DNA of 64,000 nt from Dicyema japonicum (lineage: Eukaryota; Dicyemida; Rhombozoa; Dicyemidae). Below, piece after piece: positions 11,884 through 22,343 of the stretch. The position numbers and the translations under genes are program-made. Under the pieces are notes generated by a model. That model was not told where the DNA came from. It saw nothing but the letters and a program-made list of their open reading frames with translations, and searched no databases. The stretch lies in contig RDEW01000051.1 in NCBI GenBank assembly GCA_011109175.1, positions 267,812 to 331,811 on the forward strand. Reading direction: 5' to 3'. Numbering within the stretch: the stretch's first letter is position 1; every line of letters starts with the position of its first letter.

Positions 11884-13636
11884 TCATAGTTTTTTGCTTG
11901 GTGTATCACTACTGGCAAAACTCGAACAGAATTGTGGGTTTGCTAATAATGATTGGTGGAAATGAACGTCGATCCAATTCCCATTCTTTTTGTGCCACAC
12001 GTGAGTTTCCTCAATCCGAGTGACCGTGAGTTTATCACTAAATGTCAAATACACCAACTTTTCCAAAGATTGAGTGAGTCTTATGAAGGCTATTAATCCG
12101 ATATCCTTGGACAACATCTTCACTTGGGGATTCAGCATTGTTACGCTCATGGAATTCTCCGACCGTCTGTCTGCTAATATTAAATCAAATAAGTTTAGAA
12201 TTCACATTTAAACTGAAACTTGTGGTACTCCAGACCATAGTAGAGATTCCCCAGAGTCCCTGGCTCGTAGAACGTGAGAGAGGGGTCCACGAATTTTCTA
12301 CGCTTTGCAATTCAGAAAACTGAAACGCCAAAAAGTTTCGATTGATGATACAACTGAGGAGTTTCTCAGTGGAACGGACGATTTCCTGCTTTTCATCTAA
12401 ATTGGACAAATTCGGAGACTTTGAAAGACGTCGGAATCCTCGTTTTTCGAAGTGTGCATGTTACAGCCTATAATTATTTTTCAATAGACATGCCAATTCT
12501 GAATTTATTCGCAGCCAACAGCGTATAAGCCGTTCCCTGCTTAAATAAAGCAAATAACCTTAATTTTTCTTCGGGCGTTGAAATTCCTTAGATTCTGCAG
12601 CGTGTTCTGCTTGTGATAGGTGGAGACGATTTTTTCCGGATTCTAAAGTTAGCAAGTCGCAAACCTTTACCCAGGCGTGACTGAGGACCTCCTTTGCGGT
12701 CAGACGCAATTTGGGGTCCGTTATTAGGAGGTTCATGATCAAGTTCTTGGCGGACTCTGTAGTATTGTCCCAGTCGGGGGAATGGAACTTAACGTGAGGA
12801 ATCATAGGAAACTGAATAATTTCCGTCGACGATCATTTGAAACAGCTTTTCGTTTTTTCGGTCATAAAAAGGTTGGTACCCGGCCAATAATATATAAAGT
12901 ATCACTCCACACGCCCACATGTCGATGGGGTACCCGTAAGGCTTTCTCAGCACTAACTCTGGTGAAACATATCCCGGAGTTCCGGCGAATCCGTGAAACT
13001 TCCACTCATCGTCGACAGTCTTTATTGCCAGGCCAAAGTCGGCGATTTTGATGACCTTTCCGGAGATTAGTAGATTCTCAGGCTTCAAGCATTTTACCAA
13101 CCCCACCTTTAAATCTGCGTGAATTATATTCTTGGAGTGACAGTAATTGAGGCCCTCACAAATTTGACGCATCACCTCACTAAACTGAAATGTCCCCACT
13201 ACCTCGCGTCAGGTTCCGTGTAGCTTTCCCGAGAAACGATGTCATCAAAAAGCTCACCGTCGGGACCCTAAAATTACATATTTTTCAAAACAGCTCGAAG
13301 ATTAAGTAAAAGTGATCTTGGTTTCTGAAGACGTCGCAAAGGAGGACTGCGAACTAACAAACTCGGGGTACCAATATTTTTGTGATTTAGTGAAGAGCAA
13401 ATTTCGATCTCTTTTTCGATGTTTTTGTAACCCAAATAAATTTAAATTATGTTACTTTCGGAATTTAAATTTTTTGTCGCTATTATTTTTGCCGCAAACT
13501 TGTCCCCCGTTAACTTGTGAATGCACATTTTTACAACGGAGAATCCACCTCTAGGAAATACAAACAATCTGATTTACGAGCCAATTTCTCTATCGAATAC
13601 GTAATTGTTATGAACGTCGACAGTGTTGTCATTCAT
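11884..13636 (-). CDS. CAMK2: Calcium/calmodulin-dependent protein kinase II, 15 exons
   Basis: Multimeric Ser/Thr kinase. The ATG at 13636 starts MNDNTVDVHNNYVFDREIGS; the stop is at 11884. Introns on the minus strand: 13551-13577, 13432-13455, 13347-13371, 13268-13291, 13180-13202, 13083-13106, 12788-12812, 12643-12664, 12537-12558, 12468-12493, 12397-12419, 12298-12320, 12174-12205, 12038-12058 (21-32 bp). The kinase domain has GSGGFSVV (Gly loop), FAAKIIATK (ATP Lys), IADFGLAI and GTPGYVSPE. The regulatory segment KQNTLQNLRNFNARRKIKG keeps the autophosphorylated Thr. The association domain runs KQEIVRSTEKLL to WHKKNGNWIDVHFHQS. Oddities: the catalytic loop reads HADLKPEN (HRD Arg is Ala); intron 13432-13455 ends GG; intron 12468-12493 is GC-AG; and one base is missing near 13262. 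With that base the length is 470 aa, normal for the family. Confidence 0.88.
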
Positions 13637-13855
13637 TTTTACAAAATAAACAATAATATACTATTGACTTGTAAGTGCTATTACCCCACATAATTTAAAT
13701 AAGAATTTTGGCTCTATTTTGAATTAGGTTTGCCAGGAAAATAAAATTTTAATATTAAAAAATAATAAGATTAACGTAATTTAATAATATAATTTTAATA
13801 TATATAAATAATTTTAATTAATCAATTTAAATTAATGTTTTGCTTTCTGGCTGAA
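13637..13855. other. AT-rich upstream region of CaMKII
   Basis: This is about 220 bp of very AT-rich sequence between the CaMKII start and the SINE-A head. No TATA box or other site can be singled out with confidence. Confidence 0.4.
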
Positions 13856-14003
13856 TGCATAGTGGTTAGGTTATCGGACTAAAGTGGCTTAGGTCACGGG
13901 TTCGATTCTCGCAGCTGTTCACCTAGTGGAAGGTTCCACGCATCTACGTTGTGGAAAGGCTTGACGAGTGACGCCGTCATCAGTGGAGATTCCTTGCGGA
14001 ACT
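13856..14003 (+). repeat. SINE-A, 5' half (tRNA head), split by a LINE
   Basis: The head matches the tRNA-derived promoter: GCATAGTGGTTAGG (A box), then GGGTTCGATTCTC (B box), followed by the family body TTCACCTAGTGGAAGGTTCC and TGACGCCGTCATCAGTGG. It breaks at GCGGAACT (13996-14003). The other half resumes at 15196 with the same eight bases. Confidence 0.85.
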
Positions 14004-15195
14004 TATTTTTTATTTAAACACCAAGACCACGGTAAAACCAAAACTAACTATCACGTGATCCCGATGCGCTCCGCCAAAATCCTCATTCTTTCCCGGTGCT
14101 CCTCCTTCGTACCCACACAAGCTCGTACGCGGCTACCTTCCCGCATGCCGGAGTTTTGTTTAATGAGGGCCTCCAGAGTTGTCGGTCCGGTTTTGTGTCT
14201 CCCACAAGACCACCGCTCCGTCATTCTGAACGCCTTCTTTTGAACGTCCTCATTTTCTTAGTGTTCGTCCATGATAATGAAGGTCCCCACGAAGCACACG
14301 CGTACGAGAAGCATGGTTCGATGTATTGTTTGTAAATGTTCATCAAGACCGGGTGGGTACCTGTCTTCCATATTCCAGATAAACATTTTAATACATTGAT
14401 CCTCTTCTCGTACTTCAGAACAATGTTTCCACGTGTGGTGACAAACATAAGTGCGTATCCAGTGTCACGCCCAGGATCTTCTGACATTTGGTGAAGGGGA
14501 TTTCAATGTTGTCCAATTTTAACTTGGCAGTCATCTTCCTCAACCTTTTGTCCAAAGTAAACATAGACGTGACAGACTTTCTGGAATTTATCGTGAGTCG
14601 GTTCTTCATTACCCAGGCGTTGAGTCGGTCAAGGTTAATTTGTAATCTTTCTGTAGCATTTTGGATATCCCGATCACGCGAGGCTAAAACAATGTCGTCC
14701 GCATATGTGAGTAGAACATCGTTATTGGATTCCGGTGTCGGAGGTCGGCCAGGTATAAATTGAATAAGGCGGGGATAAAGGAGATCCTTGGGGGACACCG
14801 TTTGTTAAAAGACGCGAGACTGATTTCAGTCCTCCGAGGCATACACGCCCCTCCGTCCACTTAAGAAATTTGTTATCCAAAGTTTGCGCGTTTCCGGGAT
14901 CTCGGACTGGTAAATTTTCTTTGATAATATTTTTCTCGAAATAGAATCAAAGGCCTTGTTAATATCAATGGAACATAAAACTGGTTCAAATGCCTTGGTT
15001 TGTTTAAAAATCCATCTCTAATGAAGTTTGTTAATTTCTGTAGGTACATTGATGTAGAGCAATCGCTCTTGAATCCGTGTTGAAAATCCTTTTCTGGTAA
15101 GAAAACCTTGATTCTCCCAAGCACAAGCCTCTCCAGGATTTTCGATATGGAACATAACAATGACACAGGTCTAAATGATGCCGGATCTTTTTACA
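14004..15195 (-). mobile_element. 5'-truncated LINE inserted in SINE-A
   Basis: On the minus strand it enters at the RT finger (FRPVSLLCSISKILERLVLG), passes the catalytic YADDIVLASRD (about 14705) and LGVTLDTH, and reaches the C-terminal YKQYIEPCFSYACASW (about 14330). It ends in an A-rich 3' tail at 14004. The frame is broken near 14480 and between 14800 and 14990. It is flanked by the direct repeat GCGGAACT (13996-14003 and 15196-15203), a target-site duplication. Confidence 0.85.
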
Positions 15196-15345
15196 GCGGA
15201 ACTGGATAGTCAAAAGGACATACACTCAAGAAAAAGAAAAAACAAAGAAGTGAAGAGCATTCCTTGGTTCTCCCTCTACGATTAGTTATAATAACTGTTC
15301 TTTACTTAAATAAAATGTGTGTTCTGCACGAGCGAAACCCTAGGA
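15196..15345 (+). repeat. SINE-A, 3' half
   Basis: It continues the split SINE with AACTGGATAGTCAAAAGGAC, CAAGAAAAAGAAAAAAC, the tail motif AACTGTTCTTTACTTAAATA, and TGTGTTCTGCACGAGCG. The order is the same as in the uninterrupted copy at 28132-28420. Confidence 0.8.
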
Positions 15346-15501
15346 ATCTTACGTGCTTATGGAAACGGGGTAGTGCTAAATTATATTTAATATATTCTGG
15401 CAACGTCTGATGACATCGGATCTGAAGGTCGTGGGTCCGAATCCGAGGTATGAAGTTTTCAGTGAAGGTCAATTCTTGTCAAGGTTTTTCGATGATATAG
15501 A

Positions 15502-16296
15502 CAAGTGGTTCCCAACCTTAAGGTGCTCGCGAAACCTTTGGGTTAGTTGATTTTTTGGGGAACCCTAAAAATTCAATTATTACAATTTTCACATAAAACA
15601 TAATTGTAATAATCAAAAACAATTTTAATGTGAAAATTGAGGTAACTTTTCATCATAGTTTTGTAACGCTAGGAGTTATTGTTGACCAGTGTATCCTCAT
15701 ATCAGGGAGGTTTCGGTAGATGTACATATTGAAAACCCGACTCACATAAGTAAGTCGCAGGGAAAGGTAATATTTAAGATGTTGATATTAAATTGATGTT
15801 AGATTTGCAGGTATTACTTTAACTTTGAACGGATTTTAAACCCAAACGTCATCAAATTTATCCGGAAAATATTTCGCAATGTTATCATCCAGAATTACCA
15901 AATGATCTTTGATGTCCTGAAGTACTGCATCATCCAATCCCCATTTTGATTCATCAAGATCTCTGCAGAATGGCAAAGCATTTAATGTTATTTTAATACG
16001 GATGATCGTCAAAATTTGTTCTCCATAATGCATCTTTTTTTGAACATGGCTTTATAAGATACCCCCTCAATTGTATGTGCCTCTCCACAGCGTGCTACAA
16101 GATAACCCACCTGTTTTAATTAAAATAATTCAATTACTTCATAGGATGCTCCTGGTCGATTTTAGGTTGTCGTCTTTCGCAAAATGTGACATTTCCAAAT
16201 TGCACCTGTAAATAATAATTGAAACTATTATTAAATAATTTATAATAAATTTCGCGGAAATTTGGGGTTCCCCGGAACCCAGGTTGGGAACCATTG
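15502..16296 (-). mobile_element. hAT element with TIRs and transposase remnant
   Basis: The left end AAGTGGTTCCCAACC (from about 15503) and the reverse complement of the right end (AATGGTTCCCAACC, ending 16296) form terminal inverted repeats of the hAT type. The minus-strand frame 16033-15836 ends ...NIAKYFPDKFDDVWV, stop, NPF. The family has WVxNPF or WIxNPF here, so the TAA replaces one codon. An 8-bp target duplication is not evident. Confidence 0.6.
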
Positions 16297-16912
16297 ATGG
16301 ATCGTTTGACAACATTTAGTCAACAAAAATTAAATGAATCTGAAGCTGAAAACTGGGATTTGAAGGGGACTAAGGTTCTTCTGAAATGTGCCATTCCGCT
16401 TAACAAATTATCAATGCCTTTGTTCATTGATATTTTCAAATGCAACCAAATTTCTCTTCCTTTGCAATCGCAAGCAAGGAACTGTGCCAAATATATTACA
16501 AACGAATACATAGCTTCGTTCTGGGGCATATTCAAGTATTTCATAAAATTTTATTTTCTAGAGAACAAAAAATTTTCGCGATAACCGATGAAACTCAAAT
16601 CCGAACAAACGATATGTCGCGGTTTTGATGGGATGAATCAAACTGCCTAAAATTACTTATTTCAGAAAATCTTGTCCAGAAGTAGATGATGTGATAGCTA
16701 GCGTACAAGCTTCCATTAGGAAGAACAAAAAGCGAAAATTGCCGTTTTCCGAAATTGGAAATCCTCCCAAAGTCGTATTGACGAGATGGGGTACCTGGTT
16801 GAAGGGTGCATTTTTTATAAAAAATTTAATCCCAGTGATTAACATTTTTGAGTTAATTGAGGACGAAGGCATTTTAGTAACTTCTACGAAGAATGATACC
16901 ACTGGCAACTAA
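16297..16912 (+). mobile_element. Second hAT-like transposase remnant
   Basis: Three pieces in family order: IPLNKLSMPLFIDIF (about 16393-16440), KIFAITDETQIRTNDM (about 16570-16615, around the catalytic Asp of the DETTD motif), and NPPKVVLTRWGTWLKGAFF (about 16758-16815). Frames change between pieces and part of the catalytic domain is missing. It abuts the right TIR of the preceding hAT element. Confidence 0.6.
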
Positions 16913-17990
16913 AAGAACCACAATGCCCTGTCAACCTGTTCAACGACCTCTGGGAAGTCGGACTGGATGATGGCGACTATCGAGCAGGCGCATAGCTTTC
17001 GCTCTCAAAGATCGGATTGGCTACTCCTCGTTGGGGACATCGAACAAAACCCCAGCCTCCACAAGAACCGGAAATCCCTCAATGTCATGCAATTTCACAT
17101 AAACGGCCTTGCACACAAATCAATCAATCGTCCGCGGTGACCGACCTAATTCAAACATGGGAGGCGATATACTCATCCTTATACACAGGTCTATTCCTTT
17201 CTGTGACACTTCTACACACGCTCTGATTGAAGGTGACAATCACACGACAAAAAATCACACACTCGGATAGCTTCCAGAGCCGGACACTCCAATACATATC
17301 TGGACCTCACTATGTTCTCCATATCCTGGAAAGTTATATATGACCTCCACTCTGACCATAATCCAACTCTTCTGTCAATCGAACAACTCTCGTCTTGGTT
17401 AAGCACCGGAAAACCATAATAAATTACAGACGTGCGAATGAGATTCATTCCGTGGAAAAAACGGAACAATTGCTATCCGATATTCCGTTGAGAATTTCAA
17501 ATCGCTTGATGCCGCAGTAAATTTTTTGGTTATCCTCAGTGTCGACAAGAAACACACTCCAAGAGAACTCATTGCTGACTATAATCCCAATTTCTCTAAG
17601 GAAGTTGTTGAAAAGATTCATACAAGACGCCGACTCAAAAAATCAAAAATTCCTAACTAATTTCTAAAGTCTTCACTAAAAGCCTCAAGAAGCTGAACGT
17701 AACTTCGCGGAAGCTACGACCCTAGTTGCGGAAACGGATTCCTTCGCATCTGTGAGGAACCCGTTTCGCCTGACCATTTCAAGACTAAAGAAGACCGATT
17801 TATTAAAAGTTCCCCCTCTTTAATCGGATTCCTCTCCATGAATAAGAGAATACTCTTTCGTACGGTAGTGGGAATAGTGGAAGACCACAGAGGTTGGATG
17901 GCTCGGTTGATTACGGAACTGTGATTACCTAACTGTCTTCCGTTGTTCTGTCTTTTTTTCTCGGTGATCCCGAGGTTCTAATAATAATAT
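16913..17990 (+). mobile_element. LINE with endonuclease N terminus, 2A-like motif and 3' end
   Basis: At 17017-17100 the plus strand reads DWLLLVGDIEQNPSLHK, then NVMQFHINGLAHKSI: a leader with a 2A-like GDIExNP motif running into an APE-type endonuclease. The endonuclease end follows at about 17290-17375 (SNTSPDLTMFSISWK, DLHSDHNPTLLSI). The RT core is deleted. The C terminus (VEDHRGWMARLITEL) and a 3' tail (TCTCGGTGATCCCGAGGTTC, then TAATAATAAT) end near 17985. The same endonuclease segment is repeated at 58530-58680. Confidence 0.75.
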
Positions 17991-18307
17991 TAGCCTGTTT
18001 GCTCCTGTGGAAGTGTATTTCTCGACGACTGAAATCCTATTTGTCATTTTCTCATTTTTTTTATTTCTAAAAAAGTAATTTTATTGTTAAAAACTATAAA
18101 CCGCAGAAAATTTCACTTTAAAGATCAATCACTTGCGGATAAGTAATTCCTCAAGATCACCACTAAAGTTCTTGACTCTGGCAGACTGTTTCACCGAAAA
18201 TGTTAGATGTTAGGATGAACCCAATTGTGAGATCCTAGAAGTAGTAGCTTTCTCGGAATATTGGGGATCTCCCATTCTATTCGGGCTGTATGCCATTTTT
18301 AGCTGTA

Positions 18308-19226
18308 CAGTCCGACCTCTAATTGGGCCATTATGTGCCCCAATTAGAGGTTTCCCAAAACAGAGGTTTTTTTTTCGTCCTCAATTATCCCTTTCTCGTT
18401 TCTCTCAGACGTCTGACGTTTTCCATATAGCTCGATAAATAAAAAAAGAACATTTTTTAAGTAGTCAGTTATGTTGTCTCTTATTTATTTTTATTCCTTC
18501 CGATGGCGTCATTGGATCCACCTTACTGAAGAGACGCCCAATCCCTGGCCGGCATCAAGCGGATCCAATTATTCTTCCCCTGGGGACATCGTCGTTCCCT
18601 GGAGACAAGTTCAGGAACGAGTCAATGAGTTACCTTGGTTATCCTTGGTCTTTGGAATAAGTTTAATTTTTAATGAAGATATTCTGGAATCAAATCAAAA
18701 ATATTGTCGACAAATTTTTTGCCAGCGTTAGAAATAATTTCAGCAGATACATTACTGTTCCACTTTAATTTGAATAGAGATTCGATTAAAAAAATTCTGG
18801 TGGTATTGAAACATGAGAAATCGATTAGAAAGCTTAAATAATCATCTTTGAAATTTTTAATGATTCCAATGGTGAAGAAATGGCGTCGTATTTTTTAGCA
18901 AAAATAAAAAAAATCGATACTACTAAACGTTGATATTTTGTGACAGACAGCGTTATCCAATGACATTAAGATTTTTCTTTTTTAAAATCATTTTTTATTA
19001 ATTTTTTGAAGTTTCTTGTTATCCACGCATTTTTGGACAGAGTTTAAAATTCCATAAATTTTAGGAGAAAATATAATAAAAAATTAATGCTCCAAATAGA
19101 AGTTCTAAATTTAATTGATTTGTCATATTTTTGGTAGAAATTTTATAGAGCGTCCCAAAAAACTGAGTTTTCCACAAAAATAGAGGTGCCCCACATCGGA
19201 AGTGCGCATAAATAGAGGTCGGACTG
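18308..19226. mobile_element. 919-bp TA-flanked inverted-repeat element (pogo/mariner-like, non-autonomous)
   Basis: The left end CAGTCCGACCTCTAATT and the reverse complement of the right end (CAGTCCGACCTCTATTT) form TIRs. Both are bordered by TA (18306-18307 and 19227-19228), the expected target duplication. I find no transposase inside. The interior contains a SINE-B-like piece at about 18490-18640. Confidence 0.65.
18490..18640 (+). repeat. SINE-B-like fragment inside the TIR element
   Basis: GATGGCGTCATTGGATCCAC and GGCCGGCATCAAGCGGATCC match the SINE-B middle. Its closest relative in the window is the reverse copy at 55010-55245, which shares the TACCTTGGTTATCCTTGGT-type sequence. The ORF at 18471-18731 is a shadow of this repeat. 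Confidence 0.55.
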
Positions 19227-19929
19227 TACCATGGTTTTCTATGCTACTGCTGCAGTAAATTAGTCGATCAACAACGAGGCAATTGGATCAGCCATTGTAT
19301 AATCAACGCGATTGTACAGTGGTGTATCTTCTACTTGGGAGATAGTCATCGTGTCTTTTGGGGGAACGTGTTCGATTGTTGAATGACGCTGATATAGTAG
19401 TAAAGTTCTAAAGACCTTTTTTAGTTGGCACACTTAGGCTTGTTTTTGTATTTAAAAACCCGCCAACCTAACACACCGATTAATTAATTTCCCCGACCGC
19501 TCACTGCCATCTCAATCTCTGACTCCGTTAATCTGCTGGTTTTTTGAATACGGCAGGTCGAGCGACAAAGATCCGATCTTCTTGAGGACATGGTCAAATT
19601 CACAGAGACATCTCCCAATCATAATCAGCTATGACCTCACAATCTTGTCTATGAGAACAAAAACTCAATAGTTAAGTACTGTGCAGTTTAAACAAATCAT
19701 ACTTGCTGGATAGTTGGTCAAGACTTCTTCCTCTGTTTTCCATGTGGAGTCACGTAGTCTATCTGTGCCATGGCGTCAGTATTATTTGAATTTCTCCACT
19801 CAACTGGACCACTCTTTATGATGGTTCTCACAAATGCAACCCACTGGGCCTGTATATGGACTGTTCTGTGATTATTTAAAGACCAAAAAGAGAAAATACG
19901 ACCATTACTGGTCCCAGCTTAGAAACCAC
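19227..19929. other. Unassigned region
   Basis: No gene or recognisable repeat was identified in these roughly 700 bases. Confidence 0.3.
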
Positions 19930-20370
19930 CTCATCCCCTCCCGGTATTCCTCACTCAATTATGCCCATCTTTTGTAGGTTCGTGCTACTGGCAGGGGTTC
20001 ACGTAATATGAACCACCCACCCGTTCTCCTCACAAAAGTCTCGAATAGGGTGGGGCCTATCAAGGAAGACGAAAACTTCTCGAGACGTCCTGGAAGTCCT
20101 TGATTTCCTTTGAATTTGTTTCTAACAAATTTGTACCCCAGGTGGTGCAACCATAGCTAATGGTTGGCTCAATGTAATGGTTATGTAGGGAACCTATCGT
20201 CGAGGAGAAAGAGTTCTCGTATTGTCAGGGGACAGCCTTTATGAATTCGTGTTTTGCTTGGCAAGAGGACAATTGCTTGTTTGTCTTCCAATGTTCATGA
20301 GGGAGTCAAACGTGACACTCAATATTTTTACTGCGTTCTTGAGAGAAGTTTTTAAGCAGCGATTTTCGAT
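19930..20370 (-). mobile_element. LINE RT C-terminal fragment
   Basis: On the minus strand, AVKILSVTFDSLMNIGRQ (about 20340-20290) corresponds to the KILGVTFD block after the RT catalytic site. LHNHYIEPTISYGCTTWGT (about 20190-20130) corresponds to YKQYIEPxxSYAxxxW. Stops and frameshifts are present. Confidence 0.65.
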
Positions 20371-20467
20371 GGTTGCGTATTTTATTCTAATATTTTAATA
20401 TTAATATAATTATTTTTAATATAATAAATTAGATAATAAATATTAATAAAATTAAATCCTTATACAA

Positions 20468-21032
20468 ATGGATATGTCTCTCGACTTTATACCAATGTGC
20501 TATATTTGCGGGACTTTCAGTGATATGTACTGGAATTACACCAAGAACTCCAATTTATTGTGCAGAAAATGCAGTGTGGAAACAAATACGATTAGTTGTG
20601 ACAAAAATAAACCCAAAAAGGAACAGTCCTCCCTTAAAACTGAAACAATTCGTCTGAATGGCCACAGATCTAAGAAGAGAAGTCGAAGATCAAATTTGGA
20701 TTGTGTGGTTAACTCCCAGAGAGTCGACAAACGAGTTCTCTGGGCTGATTATAACGTATTTGGTTCTGTTTATGCTAGAATGCCAGATTCTGTGTGGGGG
20801 ACGTTGTTTCCTTTAACGGAGAGGGACGAAAGTTCTATGCTCTAATTCGCTCCATTTGGGAAACGCCCACAAATGAGTTGTTTATTAAGGTTAGATGGCT
20901 GATTCCTACACGTGGGATCGATAAAATGGACGACTTTGACTTTGGTAAGCCTCCGCCTACAACTTAGGTCCCGATGACGACAAACTCTATGCAATTGAGT
21001 ATGCGACTCCCTTCCTTAAATATGAATTTTAA
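20468..21032 (+). CDS. GATAD1: GATA zinc-finger domain protein 1 (GATAD1-like), three exons
   Basis: Chromatin-associated protein related to GATAD1, a reader-complex subunit in other animals. The ATG at 20468 opens MDMSLDFIPMCYICGTFSDM. The finger is C-x2-C-x17-C-x2-C (CYIC...CRKC), the same spacing as GATAD1. A basic stretch HRSKKRSRRS follows. Removing GT-AG introns 20756-20778 and 20945-20967 (23 bp each) restores one frame through the conserved C-terminal domain: VGDVVSFNGEGRKFYALIRS, KVRWLIPTRG, DFDFGPDDDKLYAIEY, ending at TAA 21030-21032. The product is 172 aa, shorter than vertebrate GATAD1. No lesions were seen. The first intron is placed by frame and family fit and is slightly less certain than the second. 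Confidence 0.82.
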
Positions 21033-21109
21033 TTTTATTATTTTTCAATAAATTAAATAGTTTTGTTTAAAATTTTTTGTAAGCTGCTTCTCCACTGGAC
21101 GGTTCCTGT

Positions 21110-21270
21110 TAGAGTTCCCCCAATTTGAGTCAGGGAATTCGAACCCATTACTGGTGGGTCTGATGCTTCCTTATTTTGAAATTTTCTTGTTCAAATTCTT
21201 CCAAATTTGGACAGGGGGAATCGAACTCAATATAAGTGGGTCCGATGCATCCAGGTCTCTCCTGAGTCCG
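21110..21270. repeat. Duplicated tRNA-like (SINE head) segments
   Basis: CAGGGAATTCGAACCCATTA (about 21132) and CAGGGGGAATCGAACTCAAT (about 21215) each contain a reverse-strand B box and are followed by the similar GTGGGTCTGATGCTTCC and GTGGGTCCGATGCATCC. They look like two tandem SINE-head fragments. Confidence 0.45.
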
Positions 21271-21340
21271 TTAAGAATGGGAGAGGTTGTTGAGTTTGTA
21301 GTTTTGAAGACACTATACGAGATAATATTCTGAAGAGCCA

Positions 21341-21386
21341 TCGTCCTCAATTATCCCTTTCTCGTTTCTCTCAGACGTCTGACGTT
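21341..21386. repeat. 46-bp exact duplicate of 18375-18420
   Basis: The sequence starts TCGTCCTCAATTATCCCTTT and ends CAGACGTCTGACGTT. It is identical, base for base by eye, to 18375-18420, while the flanks on both sides differ. Confidence 0.85.
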
Positions 21387-21899
21387 AACAAAACACGTGA
21401 GGCTAAGAACTTACGGCGACTCAGCTGAGACAGGTTGGAAGAAGTAATCGTGGATGATTAGGACGCACGTCGGATCAGAATGCTCTTGTAGGTGAATTAA
21501 TACTCACAGAACACTATTTGGACACGTGTCAACTAGGAAATAGTTAACGTGTTAGGTCCACTATATTTGATTGCTTGTGGATAAAGCGGCTATCAAACCA
21601 CCAGAAACTGAATTCCACCTCTGATACTATCTTCATCATTTATTCACGGGGGAAGGACTACGAGACTCGTTGTCATTTAGTCAATTCGAAATTGTCTTAT
21701 CTGCTTGTAGCCGTAAACGTAGAATATATTAAAAAATTACGCTTGTTTTGGAGATTCAATATCCAAAAAATCGATTTCTCAGGCAAATTTCAAAGAACTT
21801 GAAATTTTTTCTAAACAGGTTCAGATTCGAACCTACCTACTAGACAATATTACTAATCCACGTAGGAGAAGCCCACTAGACCTCGGGGATGTAATCGAG

Positions 21900-22235
21900 T
21901 TTGGAAGGGACATCCAGTTCCCACGGTCGGAGTGAGACGAATCTTTTCAAAGCATCACGCCAATCCATATCCGCTATTGTGGAACCCTTCCGATGGGATA
22001 GGAAAAAGAGATCCTGTCGGATGCCAGATATACACTGGGAGTCTTCCGAGACGGGTGGACCACATGACGTAAAGCAGAGAGGAACCCTTCATTGGTGTGG
22101 GAATCAAGCCAGCAAATCTCTACAGCATTAACCACTGTGTTATCCATTTCCCCCGGTCGGAGTGGGACGTACCCTTACCAAGATGACGTCCTTTTAAGTA
22201 TTCGCCATTATGGGACCCTTACCTAAAGTAGATAA
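21900..22235 (-). repeat. SINE-B-like copies
   Basis: The interval contains CATCCAGTTCCCACGGTCGG (about 21910) and, in a second partial unit, TATCCATTTCCCCCGGTCGG (about 22141). Both are the reverse-strand form of the SINE-B 3' region. GGTGGACCACATGACGT near 22055 is the SINE-B core. Two SINE copies seem to lie head to tail. Confidence 0.55.
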
Positions 22236-22343
22236 GAGGGGGATCCTAATTTGATATCTCCCAGGTATTGGGGGATTCTTGAGTGAGTGACTCGGCTAAT
22301 GTTTATTACTTGGGGGGATAAAGCTTACTAGATGTTTACTCCA

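Noticed and set aside
13856-13930. tRNA gene at the SINE head (also 28132 and 44998-45068)
   Set aside because: The same head is followed by the same SINE body and tail in three places; it is a tRNA-derived SINE promoter.
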